DNA of 64,000 bases, taken from positions 744,001 to 808,000 of the forward strand of contig RBKR01000026.1 of assembly GCA_004835665.1 (NCBI GenBank), given 5' to 3'. The translations under genes were made by a program, and so were the position numbers. The notes under the pieces were generated by a model. That model made no database searches and was not told the DNA's origin. It saw nothing but the letters and a program-made list of their open reading frames with translations. Below, piece by piece: positions 44,173-56,286 of the stretch (its first letter is position 1; every line of letters begins with the position of its first letter). The stretch is from Phoma sp. XZ068 (Eukaryota; Ascomycota; Dothideomycetes; Pleosporales; Didymellaceae).

Positions 44173-45812
44173 GGGTGGTCAGTCGACAACCGAAGGATTG
44201 GCGTGGCGTGGGGCGATGAGATGAACGGTGTGACTAGTTTGATATCCGGTATCCGATAACTCTGTAGGGATGTTTGGTGGTCTTCTTCTGTACGCATAGG
44301 CCGCTCGTTAAACAATATATTCCACGCGTTTACCCTATGGGTTCCTTATGATTTCAATTCCTTGGTGTTCGTAGATTCTATTGAAGTCAATCTCACATTT
44401 TCTTGCAGTCGTCCTTGTCAGACTGAGGTTCCTAGCTAAAGGAGATGCCCCTGCGTTCTTATGCCGCGCGTCCTCTGGCAATGCAGGAACGCGTCGCTGG
44501 TGGAGCAGCGGGCATTTCCTTGCGGGCCGTCAGCCACCGTCGGACCTCGCACCGAGATCGTGAAGATAAGATGAGTGCGCTTTGCGCACCCTGTTATGTG
44601 CATGTGGTGGTTGTGATGGTGGAAAAGCGGCGGGCATATGCATGTGGAAGATGAGGTGGTGAAGACGCGTCGTCCTCTCCCCGAATGCACGGGCCAAAAC
44701 ACCATGCCTTCCACACAGCACGCTATCACCGATATTAGCCACTTGAGACTTCCACTGTAGGTGGGAGAACACTTACAAATCGAATTGAGAAGCAAGTATT
44801 CACATTTGCAGGTTATTGCTCGTTTCCCTGTCCTAATGTTGTGTAGGATTTCGATTTTTGGAGAGTGTGTTTCATGATAACTGGAGGTATGGCAAATACA
44901 ATTAAAATTCACCACTGCCATTACAACGATTTTTTTTGCGTAAAAATTGTATCAAAAGACAACACATTGCCGACAGATTTCTATGCAAGTCGATTGGCAC
45001 CCACAAATGCGTTCTTGCTTCGAGTATTTCCCACATGCTCTGGAGGAGGGTGTTCTTTACAACCCACGACATTCAAGGGCGGCTAAGCTTTACATACAAG
45101 AAAATCGAACCGAGAGAATACAGTAGACCCGCAATACCTCGCGCAAGCGGTAAATCATTATGTACAAGAAACCCTTCGTACACATAGGCTCCCGAAACAC
45201 ATCTCCATGATCGCCTATTACCTCCACCACAACTTCCAATCCTACCACCAACTCGAACCCACCTCACCGACTCTCACGCACATCATCACTCACAAGCAAA
45301 TATCCAACACCGACAAGCTTCCACCCCCCACTCCCTCAAATCGCCTAAAAATGCCCTCTCCCCACCACCCTCGCCAAGACCTCCCCCGAAACGCACCCCA
45401 AACAGCCCAAACCACCCACGCAACAACGCCCGAACATCAAACCTCACACGCCCAATGACACCCCAAACACAGCGGCTGTCAAGCTCAGAGCGCTCTAGCG
45501 AAGCCTCGCCGATCCGCACGGCGAGAACTTGGCTACGAGCGTATGTTTGATTTACGCAACTGCCTCACCTTCGGATGGAGTGGGTGCGCGGTGGTGGAGC
45601 GCGCGCCAAGAGGGAGGAGTGGATGGGCGGGTGTATATGCTGTGGGTTCCCCGGTGCTGTGTGGGAGGGGAGTTACTGCTGTGCAGACGCTTGATTGTTG
45701 GGCTTCTTTGTTATTTTTCGATTCGTTTGATTCATTTCGTTCGGCCGGTCCGCTTTTTCTAATCAGTATTGTATTGTCTGTCAACAAGTAGACGTCGAAG
45801 TCAAAGTCGAAC
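44173..45812. other. 1.6 kb intergenic, no gene recognised
   Basis: It includes a strand-asymmetric C/A-rich stretch at about 45285-45470 whose Pro/His/Thr-rich frame is low-complexity and not accepted as a gene. The last part is the promoter of the next secreted-protein gene. Confidence 0.4.
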
Positions 45813-46973
45813 ATGTATAAGCTTGTTTATCTTTCGCTGTTGGGGTTGGCTGCTGCGGCGCCGTCGCCTCAGCGGAATAGGGGAGGTGGTGGTGGTGGTG
45901 GTCAGCAGAGACAGACGGCGCAGCAGAAGGCAGCGCAGATACCGATGGGGATCTCGCAGGCACAGGATGGGAGTACGATTTTGGATGATATGGTGATGGT
46001 CAAGTACGTAGAGGAGACATGGGGGTGAGGAGTGAATAGATTGCTAACAGTGCACAGTGGCCTACCGATACGCTTCAAGATTTCAGCACCAGCAGATCAA
46101 TTCCTGCCCGCCTCCGGTGTACCCGGTGCAGCGGCGACGAGTGGTGCCGGGACCATGGGTGCGAACGTGCTGCTCCATGGTGATGGCGGACAGAGCTTCT
46201 TCGACATGCCCAACCAGAACGTACAGGCCAACACCATGGGCGTCGCCCTGCTTGCACCCGACCCAAACCTGTTCTGGGGTGGAGGCTCTGGTCTTCAACG
46301 CACCGACGGCGTGGCACATGCCCAGGCGGTGAACGACTTTATTCAGAACGAGATGCCGCTGCGCGTCGCAGTTAACCAGTCAGCGATGGTGTTCTCAGGA
46401 GTTAGTGGAGGCAGCTTGTTGATGTCTGGCTTCTTCATCCCAGCACAGATGCAGAACTTCGCTCCTAGCGCCGTCGAACTCAACTGCGGCGGTATGCCGC
46501 CTCAAGTTGCGGTGCAGGACGCTAACGCTGTGGCGTCGACTAGGATTCACTTCCAGTCCACACAGTCTGAGCTGCAGCTTCTGCAAGACAGCATTCCTCA
46601 GTCTGTCGTTGCGTACGAGCAGATCGCAGCCAACCAGGGGTTGACCGCGGCGCAAATCAATCAGTTGCAGACAGTGGACAACACACCGCAGGGTGGTCAC
46701 TGCGAGTTTGACGGTCAGGACTTTGTGACGGGCGTGCAGACTATGCTCACGAGCTACTCGAACGTTGTCCAGGGTGGAGATGGTGTTGTGACAGGCATTG
46801 GCGCGCCGAGCACTGGGCAAGTCGCGAACGGTGTTGTTGGGAACGAGAACCTGCAGTTCGTGGGCGGGCGGAAGCGCGAGGAGGAGTCGATGGTTGTTGC
46901 AAGGTGGGCGCAGGATGATGTCGTGTTCGACACTGACGTAGCACTGGTGGCGTGCGATCGTATCTCGTGCTAG
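45813..46973 (+). CDS. Secreted alpha/beta-hydrolase-like protein
   Basis: Exons 45813-46003 and 46058-46973 give 368 residues. The signal peptide is MYKLVYLSLLGLAAAAPS. A poly-Gly stretch encoded by GGT repeats (near 45884-45903) and a Gln-rich segment follow. The core has GLPIRFKISAPADQF, GANVLLHGDGGQSF, a nucleophile-elbow-like VFSGVSGGSLLMSG and a late GGHCEFDGQDF that could supply the His. Similar secreted fungal proteins are often mislabelled as cyclin-like F-box proteins. No F-box is visible here. The hydrolase assignment rests on the elbow and the GDGGQ oxyanion-type loop and is inference. Confidence 0.75.
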
Positions 46974-47265
46974 ACAAGTTGAAGGCCCTACAAAAACCAA
47001 AGTAAGCATATTGGCATGCGCAATTCCTGCAGTCTGAGCATGTCCTCCCCTCCACATATCTGGTGCGATCGGCTTGTCACGTTCGTCGGTCACTCGGAGG
47101 GCGTGAAGCGTGGTGGTGTGTTCATCGTATTCTTCATTTGACTGGTATTGTGAAGGCCGTCCACTGCTGGCTGTTGCAATGTCTACTTCCAATCCTTCCA
47201 CCCGTAAATGCATTTTCGCCGTTCCCGTAGACCCGTAAATGTTGGAGAAGCAGAAAAAAGACACT

Positions 47266-47889
47266 TTACATGACGACACCGGAGTTGGACGCGATACGCT
47301 AGCACCTGTTAGCCGGAAATTTCTCCACGAGCGTTCGACAAGACGTACCGGCCACAGCTCAGCGGCCTCCTTGGCGACGGGGCCAGTGATGGCGGAGCCC
47401 TTCATCTCACCCTTGGGGTTGACGATGACACCGGCGTTGTCCTCGAAGTAGAGGAAGACACCGTCACCTCGCCTCCAGGGCTTGCTCTGGCGGACAATGA
47501 CGGCGGGCATGACCTTCTTCCTGAGCTCAGGCTTTCCCTTCTTGACGGTGGCCATGACCATGTCACCGGCACCACCAGCGGGCAGGCGGTTGAGGCGCGC
47601 ACCAATACCCTTGACGGAGATGATGTACAGGTTGCGGGCACCGGAGTTGTCGCAGCAGTTCATGACGGCGCCGCTGTGTTCCCATTAGCCTGAATCCTTC
47701 ATATATAGACACTGTACGATCGGTTCGTTCTTCGCGCGGAGGTTCGAGAGCGATCGCGGGCGGATTGGACGTACACAGGAAGACCGAGGGTCATCCTCAG
47801 CTTGTTACCGGAGGAACCACGACTGCGCCTGTTAGCTGGTGTGCGACGAGAGTTTGTGCGGCGCAGACATACCCGCGCTTGGATGCCAT
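47266..47889 (-). CDS. RPL23: 60S ribosomal protein L23 (uL14)
   Basis: Four minus-strand exons, 47889-47873, 47828-47775, 47673-47349 and 47298-47266, give 142 residues. The sequence is near-universal for uL14: RMTLGLPVGAVMNCCDNSGA, YIISVKGIGARLNRLPAGG, ATVKKGKPELRKKV, YFEDNAGVIVNPKGEMKGSA and the terminal PRIASNSGVVM. It is a cytosolic large-subunit protein lying near the tRNA/factor-binding side. The 17-nt first exon ending at the sixth codon and the 33-nt last exon are too short for ORF finders. The last intron must use the GCTAG acceptor at 47299, not the upstream AACAG, to keep the conserved end. Confidence 0.97.
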
Positions 47890-48392
47890 TGTGACTGTGT
47901 GTGGTGGTTAGTGTGAGGCGAGAGTTCGGGTGCGTCGTCGCTGATTGTCAAAGTTCGTCAAAAAGGCTCGCGAAATCCAACGACAGACTTCGTGGGCCTT
48001 GGCGGCAAGCGAAGCGCGTTGCCCGAAGCGGACGCTAGCGCCGTTGTGCCCCACCCTGGAGGGTCGCCAGAACATCAACACCACGACCGCTGAAGTGGTC
48101 CTGGGCAAATCCTTGCCGTGCTGTGTATGATTAGGCACAATGGCTGGCAACGTAGGCTCTGTTGTTTGCAGCCACGCATAGAAGGGTCTCGCTGACCTCG
48201 ATCACCACCACCCCTTGTATTAGTCCGCGGGCGATAACGTGCTTGAAAATGTTGATACGCTTGACTCACTCGGCGATTCGTCATTTCACATATTGAAAAG
48301 ATGCCTCTGCTACTCTGCAAACACTCACCCACAGCCACTGCTCTGCAAACACTCACCCACAGCCACTGCCCTGCACACAGCTACCTACGACC
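47890..48392. other. Divergent promoter region of RPL23 and the NAT gene
   Basis: No gene. It contains the 28 bp tandem duplication listed separately, just upstream of the NAT start. Confidence 0.45.
48313..48368 (+). repeat. Perfect 28 bp tandem duplication
   Basis: The unit starting CTCTGCAAACACTCACCC and ending GCCACTG occurs twice head to tail without mismatch (48313-48340, 48341-48368), ending 24 bp before the NAT ATG and therefore probably in its leader. Confidence 0.85.
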
Positions 48393-49355
48393 ATGGTCAT
48401 CCCCTCTGCCTTCAACCAGGCTCACATCGATGCCTTCTACGACTACGTTAGCTTCCCCACCAGCCTACGCCAACACCAACCACTGCAAGACCCTGCAAAG
48501 GACATCCACTTTCTCACACAGCTCCATGTTCACATGATTGCGGCCGTGCCGTACGACAACCTGTGGCTGCACTATGACCCCACCCACAGAGTCGACATCA
48601 CCGCTCTTGGCAGCTTCGATAAGATAGTCGCCCAAGCTCGAGGACGCGGTAGCTACTGCATGGGCAATCACGTCCTCCTCAACCACATCCTACGCTTCTT
48701 GCAATATCCTGTGTACCTCGGCCCAGCCCGTACAAGGCCGCGCATCGATTCCATCCCCCAGGGTGAATTCCCCGGCTGGATCCACCTCGTGAACATCATC
48801 ACACTATCTGATGGCCAAGTATGGACCATGGACGTCGGCTTCGGTGGTGATGGCCCGACAAAACCCATGCCGCTTGTCCACAATCAACCGCAGGTCAACT
48901 TGGGCGGGCAAGAAGTTCGCCTCATCCGCGACTGGATCCCCACGCAGCTGCACCGCACGGAAGCCAGCAAGCTCTGGATCTACGAGTACCGCAATGGGAA
49001 AGACAAGGCGTGGAACTCGTTCTATGCCTTCTCTGAGACAGAGGCAATGGAGCCTGATTTCCACGTCATCAACCATTTCACGGGAACGAGCCCGGACAGC
49101 CATCACACAATCACGCAGCTGCTGGTTAAATTTTTGCGGAGAGAGAAAGAGGATGGGTCTGGCGACCAGGAGATCTACGGTAAGCGCATGCTGGTCAATG
49201 CGCTTGTGAAGGAGAATCTCGGTGGTAAGACGAAGCTCGTGGAGGAGTGCAAGACAGAAGAGGATAGGATAAGGGTGCTGAGGGAGTGGTTCGGTATCAC
49301 GCTTACCGACGTTGAGAAGGAAGCCATCAAGGGAACGGCGACGGAGCTGAAGTAG
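48393..49355 (+). CDS. Arylamine N-acetyltransferase (NAT)
   Basis: Single-exon frame of 320 residues. The catalytic triad is clear: Cys89 in RGRGSYCMGNH, His131 in FPGWIHLVNI and Asp147 in WTMDVGFGGDG. PYDNLWLHY matches the conserved N-terminal NAT motif. The enzyme moves an acyl group from acyl-CoA to arylamines or hydrazines in the cytosol; in fungi, members detoxify plant-derived or self-made aromatic amines. The N-terminus is as expected for the family, so the ATG at 48393 is preferred over any upstream start. Confidence 0.93.
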   Translation: MVIPSAFNQAHIDAFYDYVSFPTSLRQHQPLQDPAKDIHFLTQLHVHMIAAVPYDNLWLHYDPTHRVDITALGSFDKIVAQARGRGSYCMGNHVLLNHILRFLQYPVYLGPARTRPRIDSIPQGEFPGWIHLVNIITLSDGQVWTMDVGFGGDGPTKPMPLVHNQPQVNLGGQEVRLIRDWIPTQLHRTEASKLWIYEYRNGKDKAWNSFYAFSETEAMEPDFHVINHFTGTSPDSHHTITQLLVKFLRREKEDGSGDQEIYGKRMLVNALVKENLGGKTKLVEECKTEEDRIRVLREWFGITLTDVEKEAIKGTATELK

Positions 49356-50069
49356 GCTCTTGCGGCGGAAACACCCTCTTGACGTTGCAGTCCTGCTGTT
49401 CATGAGACCAGCTGTTAGAGTTTCAGTCATCCTCCATCTTCGCATTTGCTCACAATAGACGAACAATAGACCCACTTATCGGCGTTTTCATAGAAAAGCG
49501 CACGCGCACTTTTACTGTCATTCTCACTCGACTTGCTACAAGGCGGGCTCCTGATCACACCACGCCGAAACTACATCGTTTCTTTGCAAACGAATTTAGC
49601 GCGGTTAATGTAGTGCGCTCTCTCTACATTGCAAAAGTGCGAGCCTCGACTATCTTCCAGAGGTTCACAACAAAGTCTACGACTTTCTCTTCCGAAACGA
49701 TGAATGTTTAAATGTCCACACACATTGGCTGACAGCGCACTGTCTTCGATATGTATATCGCTGGCATCAACCTCCTACTTGCCTGCCAGCAAATACACGC
49801 AACAGCGGCTTCAAGCGTGCTCTACTCGGCTGATCTCTTTCTGTTGATTGCTTCACCACGGGAACAGCGACATGCGTTTGCTCCATCGTCGATTTTCTTT
49901 CACTTTCGCCTTTTAAGCAACGTCATGCCTTTGAAGAGACCTTCACTTGCGCTCTAGTCCTCCCCTCGACCATATATATTGCGCGTTTCCGCCCATCTAC
50001 TGCCTTTCTCTTCCCAATCCACTTCGTATATTTCTTCTCTCTACGTCGATATCACCCGCCACCCTCAGC
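49356..50069. other. Intergenic, no gene recognised
   Basis: Contains the 3' end of the NAT gene and the pyrimidine-rich promoter of the following hypothetical gene, with CATATATATTG near 49970. Confidence 0.4.
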
Positions 50070-50923
50070 ATGAACACCGCTCCACAAAGCACCAGCCAGC
50101 CATGGGCTCCAGACATGGTCTTCCGCGCGCGCCGCCCAAAGAGCGTGCCACAGACCGTGTGTGAGCACTTTGTTGAGGAGCAGGTGGTATCGTTCTTCCG
50201 AACGTACTTGCCCATGGGCGGACCGAACATGGAGTACGGTCCCGTGATGGAGAGGGCTGTACGTTTCATAGTATATACCGTGAGTAGATCAGTACCATTG
50301 CGCTCAATAAACCTCCGCTAACAGTGAGCAGCAGCAGCTCAGCGACGATGTCAACTTTCGCTCTGCATTGCTCGCCATGCGGCAGACCAAAACAAAACGA
50401 ACTCGGCGGTCGCTGCAGTCTTCCAGGACCGCGAGCTCAGCAGCCTCCTGCAAGTATTGTCAGGAACAAAGCGCCCCGACAGAGACCATCTCGCTGCAAC
50501 GCGAGCCTATAAGCTGGCAAGTCGCCACCTCCCCATAACCGCACCACTTCTAACAAAGCGCAGCGCTTCTACGCCAGCCACCCAGACATGGTCGACCAAC
50601 TGATCTGGGGTCTCACACACCGCGACGATGCGCACCCAGGCGTGCGCGCTGACCTTGACAACGACCGCTTCTTCGTCGCTGTGCTGCTGATCCGGCACTT
50701 CAAGCAGCACGGGGGGCTAGTACTGCCTCCTCTGCAAGCTGCGCGCGCGAAGCAGGCTGCGCATGAGGCTCTGGTTGCTAGCGAGAAGGCGCTGGGGAAC
50801 TCGACAGACTCAATATTTATGCACTATCCGAATTGGTATGTACCCTTTCAAGTGTGGTGTTTGCGACTTGCTAATAATTACAGGCGGGATAGTCAAGGTC
50901 TTGTGCGTCCACCTGGGCTTTAA
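50070..50923 (+). CDS. Hypothetical multi-exon protein (model uncertain)
   Basis: Frame-consistent pieces are 50070-50258 (or to 50279), about 50343-50516, 50564-50835 and 50884-50923. Recognisable as coding by coherent composition: TVCEHFVEEQVVSFFRTYLP, then VFQDRELSSLLQVLSG, then MVDQLIWGLTHRDD and FFVAVLLIRHFKQHGG. The junction after 50516 appears to be a GC-AG intron (GCAAGT donor, TTCTAAC branch). The first junction is ambiguous, because several AG acceptors lie in an AGCAGCAGCAG run and the preceding frame also reads plausibly. No domain or family is recognised. No signal peptide or membrane segment is seen. An alternative is a recently degraded gene. Confidence 0.45.
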
Positions 50924-52118
50924 GGTCTTGCGAGGGCTGGTACTGTTGCACGATAACAGGTAATGCGCAGCCTGCTTGACGATTCAGCATCCATGGTGGA
51001 TCCAACTCGCTCGGCTCAATCTGTGAGAGTCGTCTTGGCCGCTAGGCGTTGGACCGTGATAGAGCTTGAAGTCAGATATCATCTATTTATTTAGCAAGCG
51101 AGATTCTTGCAGCATGCACTGCTATAATTATTTTAAAACTATCCTTTTGCACTAAAAACATATATAATTTTCCCAACATCCTAAGTGAACCCACAGTGAT
51201 TAAAATACGTAAAGGCAAAACAAAAGTGTACTCAACCTACGGGACTTTTAAGCTCAGCTTAACTCCCTCCTTCGCTAGGCCTGCTAATAACTCCTGGTGG
51301 CACACTCCTACGGCATATTAAAGTCCCTCTCTTTGTGTCCAACTTCTTACTCGCGTCTGAATCTCCACATGTTCCAAGTTTGCCCTTGTTTTATTTGCCT
51401 TTGTATGCACCTGCACTAACTGCCGCAAATAATTGTTAATATTTGCTTCGAATATTGTCATCACCAAAACTACACGTGTGCAAATAGCTAGTGATACGCT
51501 TGTAACAAACTACTTCTACATTATATGTAGCTTGTTGACGTACAGAGTCAAGGTGCTTGTATTTGTCATTGGTTGTTTCCTTCGTTCACGAGATTGCGGC
51601 GGCGAGCTTGTTAATATCAGGACATAGAACAAGCGGGTTTCTCAGACAGTATAGCAGGCGTAGGGGGTAGTTAACAGGGCAGCCTTCTCGCAATCAACAA
51701 TAATTCTTCTTCATGGAGGGCATCCAAGCCAAAATGCCTTGCTAACCTGGCTGTGGATTTTCTATCAGTATGGCCCAGCGGGCTCCTAGGCGTTCGCAGC
51801 TCATAGGCAGCGATTTCGAGGTGAAGCGGTCGTTTGCTTTAAGGCAGGTTGGTTAATCGCTCACCCTACGACGCAGTGAGGACGACACACAGCTCCCATT
51901 CACTTGACCTCGCCATTTCTACCGTGTATATACTTTCTCTCCCCGTCGCAACCGACTTTCATACCATCCACTCACCCACTTACCACGCATTCGCTTCTCG
52001 ACCACTCCTCTTCTTCAGAATCGACACTTATATATACCTACATCAACAATATATACCCAGATCCAGTATGAAGCCACCAAGTTGACCTATAGGGTACCGC
52101 TAACTCGCCCACAGCGCA
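50924..52118. other. Intergenic with an AT-rich relic
   Basis: About 51070-51550 is AT-rich with long non-coding runs (CTATAATTATTTTAAAAC), compatible with a RIP-mutated repeat. The ends of any element could not be defined. The last ~200 bp are pyrimidine-rich promoter for the next gene. Confidence 0.4.
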
Positions 52119-53030
52119 ATGGCTACCTTCATCGACTTTTCCATGGCTATTGACGAAAGGCGCGAGAGGTGGAAGGAGTCGCAACATCTCGAAGCGTGTC
52201 ACCGCCGGGCGCTCGATGAACAACAAGGAAGTAAGTACACTGCATCTTGACTTCCTACAATATCTAACGTGCAATCTAGCCGCCCTTCATGTTAATGAAT
52301 CGCCTCCTGGTGAACCGCACACTGTCTCAGACTTCACCGCGGCACCGGCGCCAACACTGCGGAGGCTGAGTAGGTGGCAGCGAATGAAGGAATTTTCGAT
52401 CCTGAGCTGCGCCGAAAGCGCATCGCAGAGGAGTTCGATGCTGCGCAGCTCTTCGAGCCACATATTGGGCAGCCAATCGAGCCGCCGTCGTTACCAGGCG
52501 CCGGCTTCCAGCAGCTCACGGAGCGCCAGCAGGAACAACTTCCGGCCTCTCTCGCCAGGGAAGAGGGCGAGATCACTGCTCTTCCTCTTCTGCCAGTTAC
52601 AGGTCGTCAGGCATATACACACACGCATGACGGCTGGTACAGGCACTATGAAGTAGAAGAGCGATCCTACGAGGACTTGGCTGACCGAGCGATGGATGAG
52701 GCGTTGGCATTTGCTGACGCTCCTGGCAACCGACTCTCCACTCGCCCGTCACTGCCAGCAGGTTGGTGGCCGGAAGTACCAGAGTTCCATAGAGCCACTG
52801 GTAGCACTAGCATTGCGCAGCAGGTGCCGCGGAGTCCCCGAGAGCTTCTTCCTCTCCCAGCGGTTGTGTTGGCGCCGAGTGGGAGACCTCTTCCGAGCAT
52901 GTCGGTACCAGATAGCAGACCAGCGACTGCTCGAAGTGCCGTAGACGCGCCGTTAGATGTGTACAGGGGGCAGGGAAACCGGCCAGGTGGCTCGGAGGAT
53001 GGGGACTGGGCGAACAGTTATATATTATGA
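52119..53030 (+). CDS. Hypothetical protein, probably disordered
   Basis: Exons 52119-52230, 52280-52309 and 52381-53030 give 263 residues. The first exon is charged and helical (ERRERWKESQHLEACHRR). After the splices follow GIFDPELRRKRIAEEFDAAQ, a Glu/Gln-rich segment and a long Pro/Ser/Arg-rich tail ending in DGDWANSYIL. No family is recognised. Donor GTAAGT with a TCTAAC branch supports intron 1; intron 2 (52310-52380) is inferred from the frame change. It follows another orphan gene with a similar multi-exon layout. Confidence 0.5.
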
Positions 53031-54312
53031 AATGCAAAACTTGAAAACATGAACATTATTGCACCGACGTTACCTTTGGCAGACAGCAGTGAGGATGTTC
53101 CTCTAAAGGAATGTATAATGACCGTCGTGAAATACATTGGAAGTCACCGACGTCCGACATGCTCCACAATGTGATCTACCTTGCAGCATTCCATGCAACA
53201 ACACAGTGTCCTCGGCGGAATCATCAACGTTGACACATACAAAAGCACCGAGATGAAGACGACCTCCCAACTACGCACTGACAGTACGGTACCCCATCCG
53301 AGCGGGATTGAAGAACTCCAACCCAAAACAAGCAGGAGCAAAGATAATGTAAGAAGTGTCGCAAATGAAGTATAACGCAACGCCACCACGATAACACACG
53401 GACCCACACCGACGAGAGCCGCAAGCCGTTCGGTCTGCCTCGCTCTGGCCCAAAAAAACTTCTCACAGCGGGATCCTCACACTACCGATACCGGCAGATA
53501 TGGGAGGACCGAGCCAGCGCCAGACTCAGCCGAGGCGGAGTGGAGAATTGCTGCTGTCACGCAAAATTATTATTTTGGGGTGTCGTTAGTTTAAGAGCAA
53601 TGCGTATGGGTACATGCGGCTCAAATTGGAGTCTGCTGTGAGTGGATGGGCCGCGGGCAGGGCTGTGCGCTGGCGGCTAGCGATTTGCGGTGCAGCGCGT
53701 TTTAAACGCGAGTACCGAGTGTGGGGAAGCCGGTCACGATGCATGCAAGAGGGTCACGATGGTCGCAGTGAAACGTACGAGGATGAGGATCACAAAGAAT
53801 CGGCGGTGTGTTTGTCTGGGGTGTCGAGGACCATCGAGCATCACCGTCAATCATCCATGGCATCCGGCGATGACGACGGTGACGTTCTGCCCAGCTGCGG
53901 ATGACCGCGCCCACGGGACCTGAGAGCTTCCAGAAGACGCAGCACCAAGCCATTCCGACGAGGCCGCGTCGTGCTTCTCCAGGAACGGAGCAGCCATTGT
54001 CCAATCACAAGTGCTCCGCTTATACTCCGACAAAGGCCTGTACAACGTCCGTCTGGGGCAGCTCTAGGTCGATCCGACGCTGGCCGAGCACCGCGCGCAA
54101 CATCGTGGGTTCCATGGGAGACCCTGAGCGTGCTGGAAAGTATATATGGCGTCAAGTACGTTTCTGGAGGTCACAAGACCGCCGAACCGCTTTTGAGTGA
54201 ATATTTGAAGATCAAAGGGATTCTCGTGAATTCACTCACCGCCGCTGACTTCATCTCCCACCACTACATATCTTCGACTATCAACCTATCGAGGCAACTC
54301 ACACCTATTGAA
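53031..54312. other. 1.3 kb upstream region of proline dehydrogenase
   Basis: No gene recognised; frames such as 53144-53466 minus and 53614-53904 plus show no family resemblance. It should contain the proline-dehydrogenase promoter. Confidence 0.4.
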
Positions 54313-55778
54313 ATGGGCTCCCGCTTTCAGCAGGCCCAGCGCCTTCAGCGCCTCACACTCGCACCCACTTCCAGGATCCTGGCCCGTCATGTCCACCAGA
54401 GCTCCCGCCACAACACTGCCATCCAAGGGCCGCCCGCAGCATCCGCACAGCTGCTGTCGACAAAGACATTCCGCCAGGGATCAACACCAAAGTCGGTTCT
54501 TGCTCGCCTGCCCACATCTTCCGTCGCCCGCTCGTACCTGATCACTGCCATGTCGTCCTCGCCAGCCCTGCTTGGTCTGACATTCACTATTCTGCGGAAG
54601 ATGCTCGACTCGAAGAACTACCTCATGGATGTCGAGCGCAACCCCCTCATCAGGACACTCCTGAAGAGCACGTTCTACGCCCAGTTCTGCGCCGGTGACA
54701 AGGCTCATGAGGTTAAGCCTAACCTCGCCGCTGCACGATCAGTGCTCGGATACGATGGCGTCATCATCGAGTACGCACTGGAAGTCCTTGGAGGCAGCGA
54801 GCCCACCGCCGCCGAGACCGCTGCTGAGATTGAGGTCTGGCGCAAGGGCATGATGAAGAGTGTTGAGATGGCCAGCGAGGGCGACTTCATCGGCCTGAAG
54901 TGAGTATCCCATCCCAGTGCATCAACACACATACTAACTCCAAAAGATGGTCCGGGCTGGGTCGTCACGCTCTCCACCTGCTCCAAAACCAGCAAGACGC
55001 CACCCCCGAGATGTGGGCCGCCATCACTGACGCCTGCGACGCCGCCGCCGCAAAAGGCGTCTGTCTCCTCCCCGGCGCAGAAGAAGAAATCACAAACATC
55101 GGCCTCGAAAAATGGACCACCGCCCTGCAAAAGAAATACAACACCAAAGAATACGGCCGCGCCCTCATCTACACAACCTACCAATGCTACCTCCGCGCCG
55201 TCCCCGCCCGCATCGCCGCCCACCTCGAGCAGGCCTCGCGCGGTAACTACATCGCAGGCGTCAAACTCGTACGCGGCGCATACCTCAACTCCGAAGCCCC
55301 AGGAACCTGCTTCGACACCAAAGAAGGCACAGACGCATGCTACGACGCCTGCGCCGCGACCGTCCTCCGCCAACAATGGACCGATGCGATCTCCCCCGCA
55401 GACGCCTCCACGCCCTTCCCAGCCGTAAACATCGTCCTGGCAACACACAACCTCTCGACCATCCAATCCGCAAAATCCATCCGCGCAGCCCAACTCCTCT
55501 CGCACGCACCGGAGTCGCTACCGCTCCTGACATACGCCCAGCTGCAAGGCATGGCCGATGAAATCAGCCAGTCCCTTGTTCAAGATCCCACGATGAAGGC
55601 AGATGCGAATGCGAAGGTGGTCAAGTTGCTGGCGTGGGGTACTATGACGGAGTGTTTGAATTTTCTGATTCGAAGGGCCGCCGAGAATAAGGAGAGTGGT
55701 ATGAGGACGGATGATACGCGACGGGCTATGGGTGCGGAGTTGTGGAGGAGGATGAAAGGTGCCGTCGGTTTGGCATGA
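54313..55778 (+). CDS. Proline dehydrogenase, mitochondrial
   Basis: Exons 54313-54899 and 54947-55778 give 472 residues. The frame extends upstream, but the ATG at 54313 (MGSRFQQAQRLQRLT) starts an Arg/Ser/Gln-rich stretch typical of a mitochondrial presequence. The PRODH barrel is recognisable: GDFIGLKWSGLGRHAL across the splice, GNYIAGVKLVRGAYL, NIVLATHNLSTI and the C-terminal LIRRAAENKESG, matching the substrate-binding RR..E box. With FAD it oxidises proline to pyrroline-5-carboxylate, the first step of proline catabolism (yeast PUT1, Aspergillus prnD). No other prn-type gene lies in the window, so a proline cluster is not present here. Confidence 0.94.
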
Positions 55779-56286
55779 ATGATTGGAAATGGGTGGTTTG
55801 GGGAGTGTAGTTTTGCCGCATGTATGGGCGTTTGGGCGGTTTCTAGTACTGAGCGACTTCTTCTTTTTACAGTTCCCTTTCTTTTACCTTTTTAGCGGCA
55901 TAGCATAGCATACATAGCGTGGAGTGCAGAAACCCGGCGTTTGCATGGTTCTGTGCACCTTGGGTCTTTGGGACCGTTTTGAGAGAGAGAGAGTTGAGTC
56001 GGCTGTTTAGATGCTGGCTGGATATGAATTATGAATGAAGACTTGACACATTACTTTGCTTGATTTGATTTGGCTTTGTGGTGTTGTGGATTGAGTGCTT
56101 GTTAGGATGACATATTCGTCTTGTTTTTGGTGATCATATTTCTATTACTCGACTTTGACGTCTACCTTGGTTTAATTTTCCATGGTATTCGAATCCTCTG
56201 TCTGTCTATCCCCTCGAATATCTCTCTCATTCTCAACCCCCTCGTACCTACTCCTCAAATCTATAATATCTCCTCCCGAACCTCAT
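55779..56286. other. Intergenic between convergent genes
   Basis: 3' flanks only. A GAGAGAGAGA run lies near 55980. Confidence 0.4.

Noticed and set aside
45207..45458. Plus-strand 83-residue frame rich in His, Pro and Thr
   Set aside because: Low-complexity product of a C/A-rich strand, with no start context or homology signal.
46395..47663. A 422-residue minus-strand open frame
   Set aside because: Its start is the third exon of the uL14 gene. The rest reads through the last intron and the antisense of the secreted hydrolase-like gene.
53971..54312. N-terminal extension of proline dehydrogenase
   Set aside because: Open by chance. The residues are not family-like, and the ATG at 54313 begins a good mitochondrial presequence.
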